Assembly (NCBI GenBank): GCA_902785065.1
Contig: CACZXH010000005.1
Span: 62,001-126,000 of the forward strand
Source of the DNA: an uncultured Bacteroidia bacterium
GTDB lineage: Bacteria; Bacteroidota; Bacteroidia; Bacteroidales; UBA932
DNA: 64,000 nt
Direction: 5' to 3'
Made by a program: the position numbers and the translations under genes. Below the pieces are notes generated by a model, which was given only the letters and a program-made list of their open reading frames with translations, had not been told where the DNA came from and ran no database searches. This document shows, piece by piece, positions 7,667 to 14,897 of the stretch; within the stretch, counting starts at the first letter, position 1, and each line of letters opens with the position of its first letter.

Positions 7667-8947
7667 TTACGCGGCTTTCTGTTTCTTCTGCGGGTCCTTG
7701 AACAGGATCCAGAACAGGACGCCCACCACGAAGGCGTAGGCGGCGAAAATGTACCAGGCCTTGGGCCAGGACGGGTTCGCAGCCTTGTATACGGTGGCGT
7801 CCACGACGGCGCCGGCGGCGAGGGTGCCGATGGTGGCGCCGAAGCCGTTGGTCATCATCATGAACAGGCCCTGGGCGCTGGAGCGGATGTCCTGCGGGGC
7901 GTTCTGCTCCACGTACAGGGAACCGGAGATATTGAAGAAGTCGAACGCGAAGCCGTACACGATGCAGCTCAGCACGAACAGGAGCACGCCGGGCATGGCC
8001 GGGTTACCGAGGCCGAAGAAGGCGAAGCGGCCCACCCAGGCGAACATGGCGATGAGCATGACATTCTTGATGCCGAAGCGCTTCATTGCGAACGGGATGA
8101 GCAGGATACAAAGGGTTTCGGAAGCCTGCGAGATAGCGATCAGGGCGTTGGAATTCTTCACGGCGAAGGTGTTCGCGAGGGACGGATCCGCGGCGAAAGA
8201 GCCGAGGAAGGTGTTCGCGTAGCCGTTGGTGATCTGCAGGGAGGCGCCCAACAGCATTGAGAAGATAAAGAAGATCGCGAACTGGGGATCCTTGAACAGG
8301 GTGAAGGCCTTCAGGCCGAAGGCGTCGGCCAGGCTCTCGTCCTTCTTGGTCTTGTCGATAGGGCAGTGCGGCATGGTGAGCGCGTAACCGGCCAGCACCA
8401 GCGACAGGATGCCGGAGGAAATGAGCTGCGTGTAGCTGTCCTGCATGGCGACGCCGCCGATATGGACGAAGTTGGTTGCCAGCATCGAGCAGATGAAACC
8501 GACGGTGCCGAACACACGGATGGGCGGGAATTCCTTCACGGGGTCCATGCCTTCGACGGCCATCGCGTTGTAGGACACGGAGTTCACGAGAGCGATCGTG
8601 GGCATGAAGAAAGCGACGCTCAGGCTGTACAGGACGAACAGGGGGGCGAACTGGACGGCCGCTCCAGCGCTCATGCAGTAGAAGCCGGCCCCGGCCATGA
8701 AAAGGCCGGCGAGACCGTGGCACAGGGAAAGGACCCGCTGGGCTTCCATTTTCTTGTCGGCGACGATGCCCATCAGCGTGGGCATGAAAATGGAGACGAT
8801 GCCCTGCATGGCGAAGAACCACTTGATCTGGCTCCCGAGACCGATGTTACCCAGATAGCGTCCCAGGGAGGTGAGGTAGGCCCCCCAGACGGCAAACTCC
8901 AGGAACAGCATCAGAATGAGCTTGAAGGTTACGGGTTTGATTTTCAT
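7667..8947 (-). CDS. MFS permease, nucleoside:H+ symporter type
   Basis: A 426-residue inner-membrane protein with about 12 hydrophobic segments. The opening MKIKPVTFKLILMLFLEFAVWGAYLTSLGRYL and the later segment ending in a KDP-rich tail resemble the nucleoside-H+ symporter (NupG/XapB-like) branch of the MFS as found in Bacteroidetes. The start at 8947 was chosen over an upstream in-frame codon because the first transmembrane segment follows directly and a TATTTTTG box lies between the two. It is a single-gene unit ending in a shared terminator and diverges from tgt. Substrate is inferred from family resemblance; other sugars or nucleobases are possible. Confidence 0.75.
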   Translation of the reverse strand: MKIKPVTFKLILMLFLEFAVWGAYLTSLGRYLGNIGLGSQIKWFFAMQGIVSIFMPTLMGIVADKKMEAQRVLSLCHGLAGLFMAGAGFYCMSAGAAVQFAPLFVLYSLSVAFFMPTIALVNSVSYNAMAVEGMDPVKEFPPIRVFGTVGFICSMLATNFVHIGGVAMQDSYTQLISSGILSLVLAGYALTMPHCPIDKTKKDESLADAFGLKAFTLFKDPQFAIFFIFSMLLGASLQITNGYANTFLGSFAADPSLANTFAVKNSNALIAISQASETLCILLIPFAMKRFGIKNVMLIAMFAWVGRFAFFGLGNPAMPGVLLFVLSCIVYGFAFDFFNISGSLYVEQNAPQDIRSSAQGLFMMMTNGFGATIGTLAAGAVVDATVYKAANPSWPKAWYIFAAYAFVVGVLFWILFKDPQKKQKAA

Positions 8948-8989
8948 TTCGGTGTATGGTTTGATTATCGTTTCAGGAACACAATCACA

Positions 8990-8997
8990 CAAAAATA
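8990..8997 (-). promoter_or_regulatory. -7 box for permease gene
   Basis: TATTTTTG on the minus strand fits TAnnTTTG, 43 bases before the chosen ATG at 8947. It supports the shorter start, because the alternative start at 8992 lies inside this box. Confidence 0.5.
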
Positions 8998-9009
8998 CGA
9001 AAAAATCCG

Positions 9010-9017
9010 TAACTTTG
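9010..9017 (+). promoter_or_regulatory. -7 box for tgt operon
   Basis: TAACTTTG fits the TAnnTTTG consensus and ends 19 bases before the tgt start. No clear -33 TTTG. It forms a compact divergent promoter pair with the permease box. Confidence 0.55.
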
Positions 9018-9036
9018 ACCGATTAAAGGAAAATAG

Positions 9037-10179
9037 ATGTTCTCGTTCCAGCTCACAGCCCGGGATTCCGGGTCCGCCGCCCGCGCGGGCGTAATCTCCA
9101 CCGACCACGGGGAGATCCGCACCCCCATCTTCATGCCGGTGGGCACTGTCGGCTCCGTCAAGGGGGTCTATCACCGGGACCTGGAGGAGGACATCCGGGC
9201 CGAGATCATCCTCGGCAACACCTATCACCTCTACCTCCGGCCCGGCCTAGATACGCTCCGGAAGGCCGGCGGCCTGCACAAGTTCGAGCATTGGGACCGG
9301 CCCATCCTCACGGACAGCGGCGGCTTCCAGGTCTTCTCCCTGGCGCCCATCCGCAAGCTGACGCCGGAAGGATGCCGCTTCGCCTCCCACATCGACGGCT
9401 CCCGCCACACCTTCACCCCGGAGAACAACGTGGACACCCAGCGCATCATCGGCGCTGATATCATTATGGCCCTGGATGAGTGCTGCCCCGGCGACGCGGA
9501 CTTCCGCTATGCCGCGAAGTCCCTGAAACTCACACAGGGCTGGCTGGAGTGCTTTGCCGCGCATTTCGACGAGACGGAACCCCTGTACGGCTACGGACAG
9601 ACCATGTTCCCGATCATCCAGGGCTGCGTGTATCCGGACCTGCGGAAACAGGCGGTGGAGCATGCGCTGGGCCTGGACAATGCGAACCGCGGCGGCTACG
9701 CCGTCGGCGGCCTCGCGGTTGGCGAGCCCACCGAGAAGATGTACGAGATGCTGGAGGTGACCTGTCCGCTCCTGCCGGAAAGCAAGCCCCGCTACCTGAT
9801 GGGCGTCGGCACGCCGGCGAACATTCTCGAGGGCATCGCGCGCGGCATCGACATGTTCGACTGCGTAATGCCCACGCGCAACGGCCGCAACGGCATGCTT
9901 TTCACATGGCAGGGCATTATGAACATGCGCAACGCCAAATGGACGGACGATTTCACGCAGCTGGATCCGGAAGGGACCTCGTTCGTGGACCACTATTATA
10001 CCCGGGCGTACCTCCATCACCTCTTCGTCGCGAAGGAAATGTTCGCGGCGATGGTGGCCACGGAGCATAACCTCGCTTTCTATCTGGACCTCGTCCGCAC
10101 GGCCCGCCGCCACATCGAGGCGGGGGACTTCGCGACCTGGAAGGACGTGACTGTCAACAAGCTGATGCAGAGACTGTAA
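9037..10179 (+). CDS. tgt: Queuine/preQ1 tRNA-ribosyltransferase
   Basis: A 380-residue TIM-barrel enzyme that swaps guanine 34 for a 7-deazaguanine in GUN-anticodon tRNAs. Diagnostic motifs are present: LTDSGGFQVFSL (Asp93), GGLAVGEP, YLMGVGTP and FDCVMPTRNGRNG. The C-terminal zinc site seen in most bacterial Tgt (CxCxxC before a late His) is replaced by LDPEGTSFVDHYYTRAYLHHLF, so all three Cys are gone. I recall that Bacteroidetes Tgt proteins share this loss, so it is probably lineage-wide rather than damage. The gene overlaps the next by one base (TAATG), so they are translationally coupled. Confidence 0.95.
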   Translation: MFSFQLTARDSGSAARAGVISTDHGEIRTPIFMPVGTVGSVKGVYHRDLEEDIRAEIILGNTYHLYLRPGLDTLRKAGGLHKFEHWDRPILTDSGGFQVFSLAPIRKLTPEGCRFASHIDGSRHTFTPENNVDTQRIIGADIIMALDECCPGDADFRYAAKSLKLTQGWLECFAAHFDETEPLYGYGQTMFPIIQGCVYPDLRKQAVEHALGLDNANRGGYAVGGLAVGEPTEKMYEMLEVTCPLLPESKPRYLMGVGTPANILEGIARGIDMFDCVMPTRNGRNGMLFTWQGIMNMRNAKWTDDFTQLDPEGTSFVDHYYTRAYLHHLFVAKEMFAAMVATEHNLAFYLDLVRTARRHIEAGDFATWKDVTVNKLMQRL

Positions 10180-11264
10180 TGGGAATCAAGAAACTCGACT
10201 GGTATATCATCAAGAAGTTCCTGGGCTCGTTCATCGTCGCCCTGGGCCTGCTGACGGTCATCGTCATCATCTTCGACTTGAGCGAGAAGATCGACGACTT
10301 CGTCCAGAAGGAGGCTCCGCTGAAGGCGATCGTCGTGGACTATTACCTGAACTTCATCCCGTACTTCATGAACATGTACAGCCCGATGGTGGTCTTCCTG
10401 ACGGTGATCCTGTTCACATCCAAGATGGCGCAGAATTCCGAGATCGTCGCCATCCTCTCCTGCGGCGTCAGTTTCCACCGGATGATGGTGCCGTACCTGG
10501 TATCGGCTTGTATCGTTGCGCTGGTGTCGATGGGACTCGGTCTCTGGGTCATACCCCGGGCCAATGTGACGCGGGTGGCCTTCGAACAGAAGTACAACCC
10601 CCGCGCGAAAGTCAAGTTCGGGCACGACATGCATTACAAGCTGGAGGACAACAAGTTCGTGTACCTGGAGTCTTTCAGCTCCTGGAACAATACGGCCTAC
10701 AACTTCACCCTCGAGCAGATCTCGGACGACCACATGATCTCCAAACTCTCCGCGGAGTCGGCCCAGTGGGACAGCCTCAGCGGGAAGTGGAAGCTCCGCA
10801 ACTGGTTCATCCGCGACTATGGTGAGGGTTTGCAGGACCGGATCCGCAGCGGCCGGCAGCTGGACACGACACTGAGCCTTACCATCGACGATTTCTACTA
10901 CAACGACTATACGATCGAACAACTGGATGCCGCGCAGATGGACCAGCTCATCGATACCCAGCGCGCCCGCGGCGACGCAACAGTGATGTACCCCCTGATG
11001 CAGAAGCACCGGCGGTATTCGATGCCGCTCTCGGCCATCATCCTCACCGTCATCGCCGTCTCCCTGTGCTCGAAGAAGCGGCGGGGCGGCATGGGCTGGA
11101 ACATCGCTGTGGGCCTCGCCCTCGGTTTCTCCTACGTCCTGTTCGAGCAGTTCAGCAAGATGTTCGTCGTGACGGACACCCTGCCCGCGGGCATCGCCAC
11201 CTGGATCCCGAACATCCTCTATGCCGTCATTGCGGCGTTCCTGTATATCATCGCTCCGAAATAG
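10179..11264 (+). CDS. LptF/LptG (YjgP/YjgQ) family permease
   Basis: A 361-residue inner-membrane protein with transmembrane segments at the N-terminus ([20 protein letters not shown]) and C-terminus around a periplasmic beta-rich domain, the architecture of the LptF/LptG subunits that extract lipopolysaccharide from the inner membrane. Family features include [15 protein letters not shown] after the second membrane helix. It overlaps tgt by one base and is followed by dut, so it belongs to a tgt-lpt-dut-murF-obgE run. Which of LptF or LptG it represents cannot be told without a tree. Confidence 0.88.
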   Translation: MGIKKLDWYIIKKFLGSFIVALGLLTVIVIIFDLSEKIDDFVQKEAPLKAIVVDYYLNFIPYFMNMYSPMVVFLTVILFTSKMAQNSEIVAILSCGVSFHRMMVPYLVSACIVALVSMGLGLWVIPRANVTRVAFEQKYNPRAKVKFGHDMHYKLEDNKFVYLESFSSWNNTAYNFTLEQISDDHMISKLSAESAQWDSLSGKWKLRNWFIRDYGEGLQDRIRSGRQLDTTLSLTIDDFYYNDYTIEQLDAAQMDQLIDTQRARGDATVMYPLMQKHRRYSMPLSAIILTVIAVSLCSKKRRGGMGWNIAVGLALGFSYVLFEQFSKMFVVTDTLPAGIATWIPNILYAVIAAFLYIIAPK

Positions 11265-11267
11265 ATA

Positions 11268-11290
11268 CTTCGACAAGCTCAGTATGACAA
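11268..11290 (+). repeat. Remnant of TTCGACAAGCTCAG-type intergenic repeat
   Basis: The stretch from 11268 contains TTCGACAAGCTCAGTATGAC, the core of a palindromic repeat that I recall as widespread between genes in many Bacteroidetes. Here it supplies the dut start codon (ATG at 11284). Only one half is visible, so it is a solo remnant. Confidence 0.5.
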
Positions 11291-11718
11291 CAGTCAAAAT
11301 CGTCAACAAGTCCGGCCAGCCGGTGCCGGCCTATGCGACCGCCCTTTCCGCCGGGATGGACCTCCGGGCCTGCCTCGAGGCGCCCGTCACCCTCGGTCCG
11401 CTGGAGCGGACCCTCGTCCCGACGGGCCTCTACATCGCCCTGCCGGCCGGTTTCGAGGCGCAGGTGCGCCCTCGCAGCGGCCTGGCTGCGAAGCACGGCA
11501 TCACGGTCCTGAACACCCCCGGCACCATCGACGCGGACTACCGGGGCGAGATCAAGGTCATTCTCGTGAACCTGTCGAACACCCCGTTCGAGATCGTTCC
11601 CGGGGAGCGGATTGCGCAGCTGGTCGTCGCCCGCCACGAGCGGGTGGAATGGGAAGAGACCGGTACCCTGGACGAAACGGAGCGTGGCGCCGGCGGTTTC
11701 GGCAGCACTGGAAGATAA
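11284..11718 (+). CDS. dut: dUTP diphosphatase
   Basis: A 144-residue trimeric-type dUTPase, hydrolysing dUTP to dUMP and pyrophosphate to keep uracil out of DNA and feed dTMP synthesis. The five family motifs are visible, including [30 protein letters not shown] with the catalytic Asp, and the C-terminal GAGGFGSTG clamp. The start was placed at 11284, where the fold begins; the longer frame would overlap the end of the previous gene. The ATG lies within a repeat remnant. MurF starts 3 bases after its stop. Confidence 0.95.
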   Translation: MTTVKIVNKSGQPVPAYATALSAGMDLRACLEAPVTLGPLERTLVPTGLYIALPAGFEAQVRPRSGLAAKHGITVLNTPGTIDADYRGEIKVILVNLSNTPFEIVPGERIAQLVVARHERVEWEETGTLDETERGAGGFGSTGR

Positions 11719-11721
11719 ACT

Positions 11722-13017
11722 ATGGAAATCAGCGAGTTATACAGCCTGTTCTTCGCCTCCAAGGGCGTGAATACGGATACCCGGACCCTCGAGCCCGGCC
11801 AGATCTTCGTTGCCCTCAAGGGCGAGACTTTCGATGGAAACACCTATGCCCTGAAGGCCCTCGAGGCGGGTGCCGCCTATGCCATCGTCCATGACTATGC
11901 CGAGGGCGACGACCCCCGCCTCCTCCGTTTCCCGGATACCCTCCGGACCCTGAAGGAGCTTGCGGCGTACCATCGGCAGCAGCTGGAAATCCCTGTCATC
12001 GGCCTGACCGGCACGAATGGCAAGACGACCACCAAGGAGCTTATCCGCGAGGTCCTGGCCACGCATTTCCGGGTCGCGGCCACGAAAGGGAACCTGAACA
12101 ACGATATCGGCGTGCCTCTGACGGTCCTCAGCATCGGCCCGGACGCGGAAATCGCCGTCGTGGAAATGGGCGCGAACCATCCCGACGACATTTCGGCCCT
12201 GACCTGGGTGAGCCAGCCGGCGTACGGTCTGATCACCAATGTGGGCAAGGCGCACCTCCTGGGCTTCGGCAGTTTCGAGGGTGTCAAGAAGGCCAAAGGC
12301 CAGCTCTATGACTGGCTCTCCGCGCACGACGGACAGGCCTTTGTCAATGTCGACGACGACAACCTCTACGAAATGGCCGTCTCCCGGCCCCTGTCCATTA
12401 TCCCGTACGGCGTGGCAGGGGAGGACGCGGAAATCCTGCCCACTTCCGCGGAGAATCCCTTCCTGCGGATGTCCATTGGTGGGGAAACGCTGGAAACCAA
12501 GCTCGTCGGTGCCTACAACGCCGCCAACGTGATGGCCGCCATCGCGGTCGGCCGCCAGTTCGGCGTCCCCCTGCAGGACGGCCTCGCCGCCATCGCGGCC
12601 TATACCCCGTCCAACAACCGCTCCCAGATGACCCGCACCGAGCGCAACGTCGTCGTCGAGGACGCCTACAACGCCAATCCTTCCTCCATGGCCGCCGCCC
12701 TGGACAACTTTGCCCTCCTGCAGGCCGACTGCAAGATCGTGATGCTCGGCGACATGCGCGAGCTGGGTGAAGACTCCGTGAAGGAGCATGTCAAGATCCT
12801 GAAAAAGCTGGACGACTGCGGCCTCACGCACGCCTGCTTGGTCGGGGAGGAGTTCAGGAAAGCGCTGGACGAGGCTGGTTCACAGGACTACGTGAAGTGG
12901 TTTGCCACGGCCGACGACCTCGCCGCCGCCCTTGCAGAGCATCCTTTGACCGGCGCCACCGTCCTCGTCAAAGGCTCCAACAGCATCCGCATGGGCAAGG
13001 TGCTTCCGACACTGTAA
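11722..13017 (+). CDS. murF: UDP-MurNAc-tripeptide D-alanyl-D-alanine ligase
   Basis: A 431-residue cytoplasmic Mur ligase, the last ATP-dependent step of the UDP-MurNAc-pentapeptide pathway. The N-terminal substrate domain is followed by the ATP loop GLTGTNGKTTTKEL, then VVEMGANHPDDI and the C-terminal DAYNANPSSM signature typical of MurF rather than MurC-E. Length is normal. It is tightly packed between dut and obgE; clustering with lpt and PAP2 genes gives this run an envelope-synthesis flavour. Confidence 0.95.
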   Translation: MEISELYSLFFASKGVNTDTRTLEPGQIFVALKGETFDGNTYALKALEAGAAYAIVHDYAEGDDPRLLRFPDTLRTLKELAAYHRQQLEIPVIGLTGTNGKTTTKELIREVLATHFRVAATKGNLNNDIGVPLTVLSIGPDAEIAVVEMGANHPDDISALTWVSQPAYGLITNVGKAHLLGFGSFEGVKKAKGQLYDWLSAHDGQAFVNVDDDNLYEMAVSRPLSIIPYGVAGEDAEILPTSAENPFLRMSIGGETLETKLVGAYNAANVMAAIAVGRQFGVPLQDGLAAIAAYTPSNNRSQMTRTERNVVVEDAYNANPSSMAAALDNFALLQADCKIVMLGDMRELGEDSVKEHVKILKKLDDCGLTHACLVGEEFRKALDEAGSQDYVKWFATADDLAAALAEHPLTGATVLVKGSNSIRMGKVLPTL

Positions 13018-13031
13018 TTGATTAGATTGCC

Positions 13032-14024
13032 ATGGCTGAATCGAACTTCATAGACTACGTCAAGATCTTCTGTGCGAGCGGACACGGCGGGGCCGGGTCG
13101 ATGCATCTGCATAGGGCGAAATATGTGCCCAAGGGCGGGCCGGACGGCGGCGACGGCGGCCGCGGCGGCCACATTATCCTGCGGGCGAACCCGCAGTTCT
13201 GGACGCTCATCCACCTGCGCTACCGCAAGGTCGTGCGGGCGGAGAACGGCGAGCCGGGCGGGGCGGCGCTCCGCAAGGGCAAGAACGGGGCTGACATCGT
13301 TCTGGAAGTGCCCCTGGGCGTGACCGTGAAGGACGCGGAGACAGACGAGGTCATCACGGAGATCGTGGAGCCCGGCCAGGAGTACATCCTGTGCGAGGGC
13401 GGCCGCGGCGGCTGGGGTAACGACCACTTCAAGTCGCCCACCAATCAGACGCCGCGCTATTCCCAGCCCGGCGAAGAAGGCGTCGAGGGCTGGTTCATCC
13501 TGGAACTGAAGGTGCTGGCTGACGTGGGCCTCGTCGGCTTCCCGAACGCCGGCAAGTCCACCCTCCTGGCCGCCATCACCTCGGCCAAGCCGAAGATTGC
13601 CAATTACGCCTTCACCACCCTGGAACCGAACCTGGGCATCGTCAAATACTATGACGACCGCTCTTTCGTAATGGCCGATATCCCCGGCATTATCGAGGGT
13701 GCCCACGAGGGCCGGGGCATCGGCATGCGCTTCCTGCGGCACATCGAACGGAACTCCGTGCTCCTGTTCATGGTCGCCGCCGACGAACCGGATGTCGCGA
13801 AGGCCTATGACATCCTGCTGAGCGAGCTCAAGGAGTACAACCCCGAGCTGCTCGTGAAGGACCGCGTCCTCGCCGTCACGAAGACGGACCTCATCGACGA
13901 GAAAGAGCGCAAGAAGATCGAGAAGAAACTCCCGGCGGACATCCCGCACGTGTTCATTTCCGCCGTCGCGCAGACGGGCCTGAACGAACTCAAGGAAGAA
14001 CTCTGGAAGGCGCTGAACAAGTAG
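13032..14024 (+). CDS. obgE: GTPase Obg, short form
   Basis: A 330-residue GTPase acting in late 50S ribosome assembly and stress control. The Gly-rich N-terminal Obg fold ([16 protein letters not shown]) is followed by a G domain with [21 protein letters not shown] and TKTD. The protein ends directly after the G domain and lacks the extra C-terminal OCT-type domain of longer Obg proteins, which is common in Bacteroidetes. It begins 14 bases after murF and is followed 4 bases later by a PAP2 phosphatase gene. Confidence 0.95.
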   Translation: MAESNFIDYVKIFCASGHGGAGSMHLHRAKYVPKGGPDGGDGGRGGHIILRANPQFWTLIHLRYRKVVRAENGEPGGAALRKGKNGADIVLEVPLGVTVKDAETDEVITEIVEPGQEYILCEGGRGGWGNDHFKSPTNQTPRYSQPGEEGVEGWFILELKVLADVGLVGFPNAGKSTLLAAITSAKPKIANYAFTTLEPNLGIVKYYDDRSFVMADIPGIIEGAHEGRGIGMRFLRHIERNSVLLFMVAADEPDVAKAYDILLSELKEYNPELLVKDRVLAVTKTDLIDEKERKKIEKKLPADIPHVFISAVAQTGLNELKEELWKALNK

Positions 14025-14028
14025 CATC

Positions 14029-14610
14029 GTGGAGCGGCTCATCGGTATCGACCAGGAAATCACCCTGTGGCTCAACGGTTTCCACAGCCCGTGGAGCGAC
14101 CAGTTCTGGATGTTCCTGTCCGATGTCCGCATCTGGTTCCCCATGTACGGGGTCATCATGGGCCTGATGATTTACCGCCTGGGCTGGAAGAAGGGACTCG
14201 TCGTCATCCTGTCCTGCATCCTCTGTGTCGTCCTGGCCGACCAGATCTCCTACCACATCAAGGAAGGCATCGACCGCCTGCGTCCGTATTATACGACAAG
14301 CCTGCTGGAACGCGGCCTGCACTGGCCCGTCAACCGCTCCAGTTTCTTCGGATTCTTCTCCGGCCACGCCAGTAACTCCTTCGGTTTCGCCATGTGCTCC
14401 TGGCTGGGCTTCCGCCTCAATGACCGGCAGTTCCGCTACCGGGCCTATGGATGGTTCATTTTCCTCTGGGCGGCGCTCGTCGCCCTGAGCCGCGTCATGA
14501 TGGCGGCCCATTTCTTCGGCGACATTTTCGTGGGAACCCTTTTCGGCCTGGCCGTCGGCCTTTTCTGCGCGGCCCTCGCCCGGGGGGTGATCCGGAAGTG
14601 GATGGAATAG
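14029..14610 (+). CDS. PAP2-type membrane phosphatase
   Basis: A 193-residue membrane protein of the PAP2 superfamily. The three phosphatase motifs are intact: KEGIDRLRP (K-x6-RP), FSGHAS in place of PSGH, and SRVMMAAHFFGD (SR-x5-H-x3-D). Transmembrane helices alternate with these motifs. Likely substrates are undecaprenyl pyrophosphate or another lipid phosphate at the periplasmic face, which suits the neighbouring murF and lpt genes, but this is inference. Translation appears to begin at a GTG 4 bases after obgE; the next ATG would remove the first helix. Confidence 0.85.
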   Translation: MERLIGIDQEITLWLNGFHSPWSDQFWMFLSDVRIWFPMYGVIMGLMIYRLGWKKGLVVILSCILCVVLADQISYHIKEGIDRLRPYYTTSLLERGLHWPVNRSSFFGFFSGHASNSFGFAMCSWLGFRLNDRQFRYRAYGWFIFLWAALVALSRVMMAAHFFGDIFVGTLFGLAVGLFCAALARGVIRKWME

Positions 14611-14617
14611 ACTTTCC

Positions 14618-14759
14618 CGCCAAATAGCTGCACAAGAACCCCTTTTGTAGGCGCCTGTGTCGATGGTCGCGGTGCGCCGAGGGCCGATATCGGCTGTTGC
14701 CGCACGCGAAAAGCCGCACGAAGGGCCCCAATGGGGGTCGTCGGTGCGGCTGTATGGCG
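14618..14759 (+). ncRNA. Candidate structured RNA before TonB-receptor gene
   Basis: The region between the PAP2 gene and the receptor promoter has unusually rich pairing. A 16-base arm (14618-14633) pairs with 14744-14759 with one mismatch and two G-U pairs, closing the whole region. Inside are the perfect palindrome GCCGATATCGGC (14683-14694) and a hairpin whose stem AGCCGCAC (14712-14719) competes for GTGCGGCT (14744-14751). A T-run follows at 14800-14805 after a 4-bp GC hairpin. I see no coding frame and no match to tmRNA, RNase P or SRP signatures. It could be a small RNA, a processed 3' UTR or a folded DNA repeat. The strand is chosen only because of the T-run. Confidence 0.4.
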
Positions 14760-14815
14760 AAATGGCACTTGGCGCCCCTCGTCCCGCGTTCGGGTATGCT
14801 TTTTTAATTTTTTTA

Positions 14816-14846
14816 TTTGATATTATAATTAAAATTTTTAGATTTG
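14816..14846 (+). promoter_or_regulatory. Consensus promoter of TonB-receptor operon
   Basis: TTTG (14816-14819), a 19-base spacer and TAGATTTG (14839-14846) form a full match to the Bacteroidetes -33/-7 promoter. The surroundings are very AT-rich. It gives a leader of about 45 bases before the ATG at 14898. Confidence 0.82.
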
Positions 14847-14897
14847 TTCCACCTGTGTATATATTGTGAATATAACCATTTGGAAACCAGCGTAAAA

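Noticed and set aside
14618-14759. tmRNA, RNase P RNA, SRP RNA or 6S RNA
   Set aside because: The conserved motifs of tmRNA, RNase P and SRP RNA are not seen; the 6S fold cannot be told by eye, so the region is left as an unnamed candidate.
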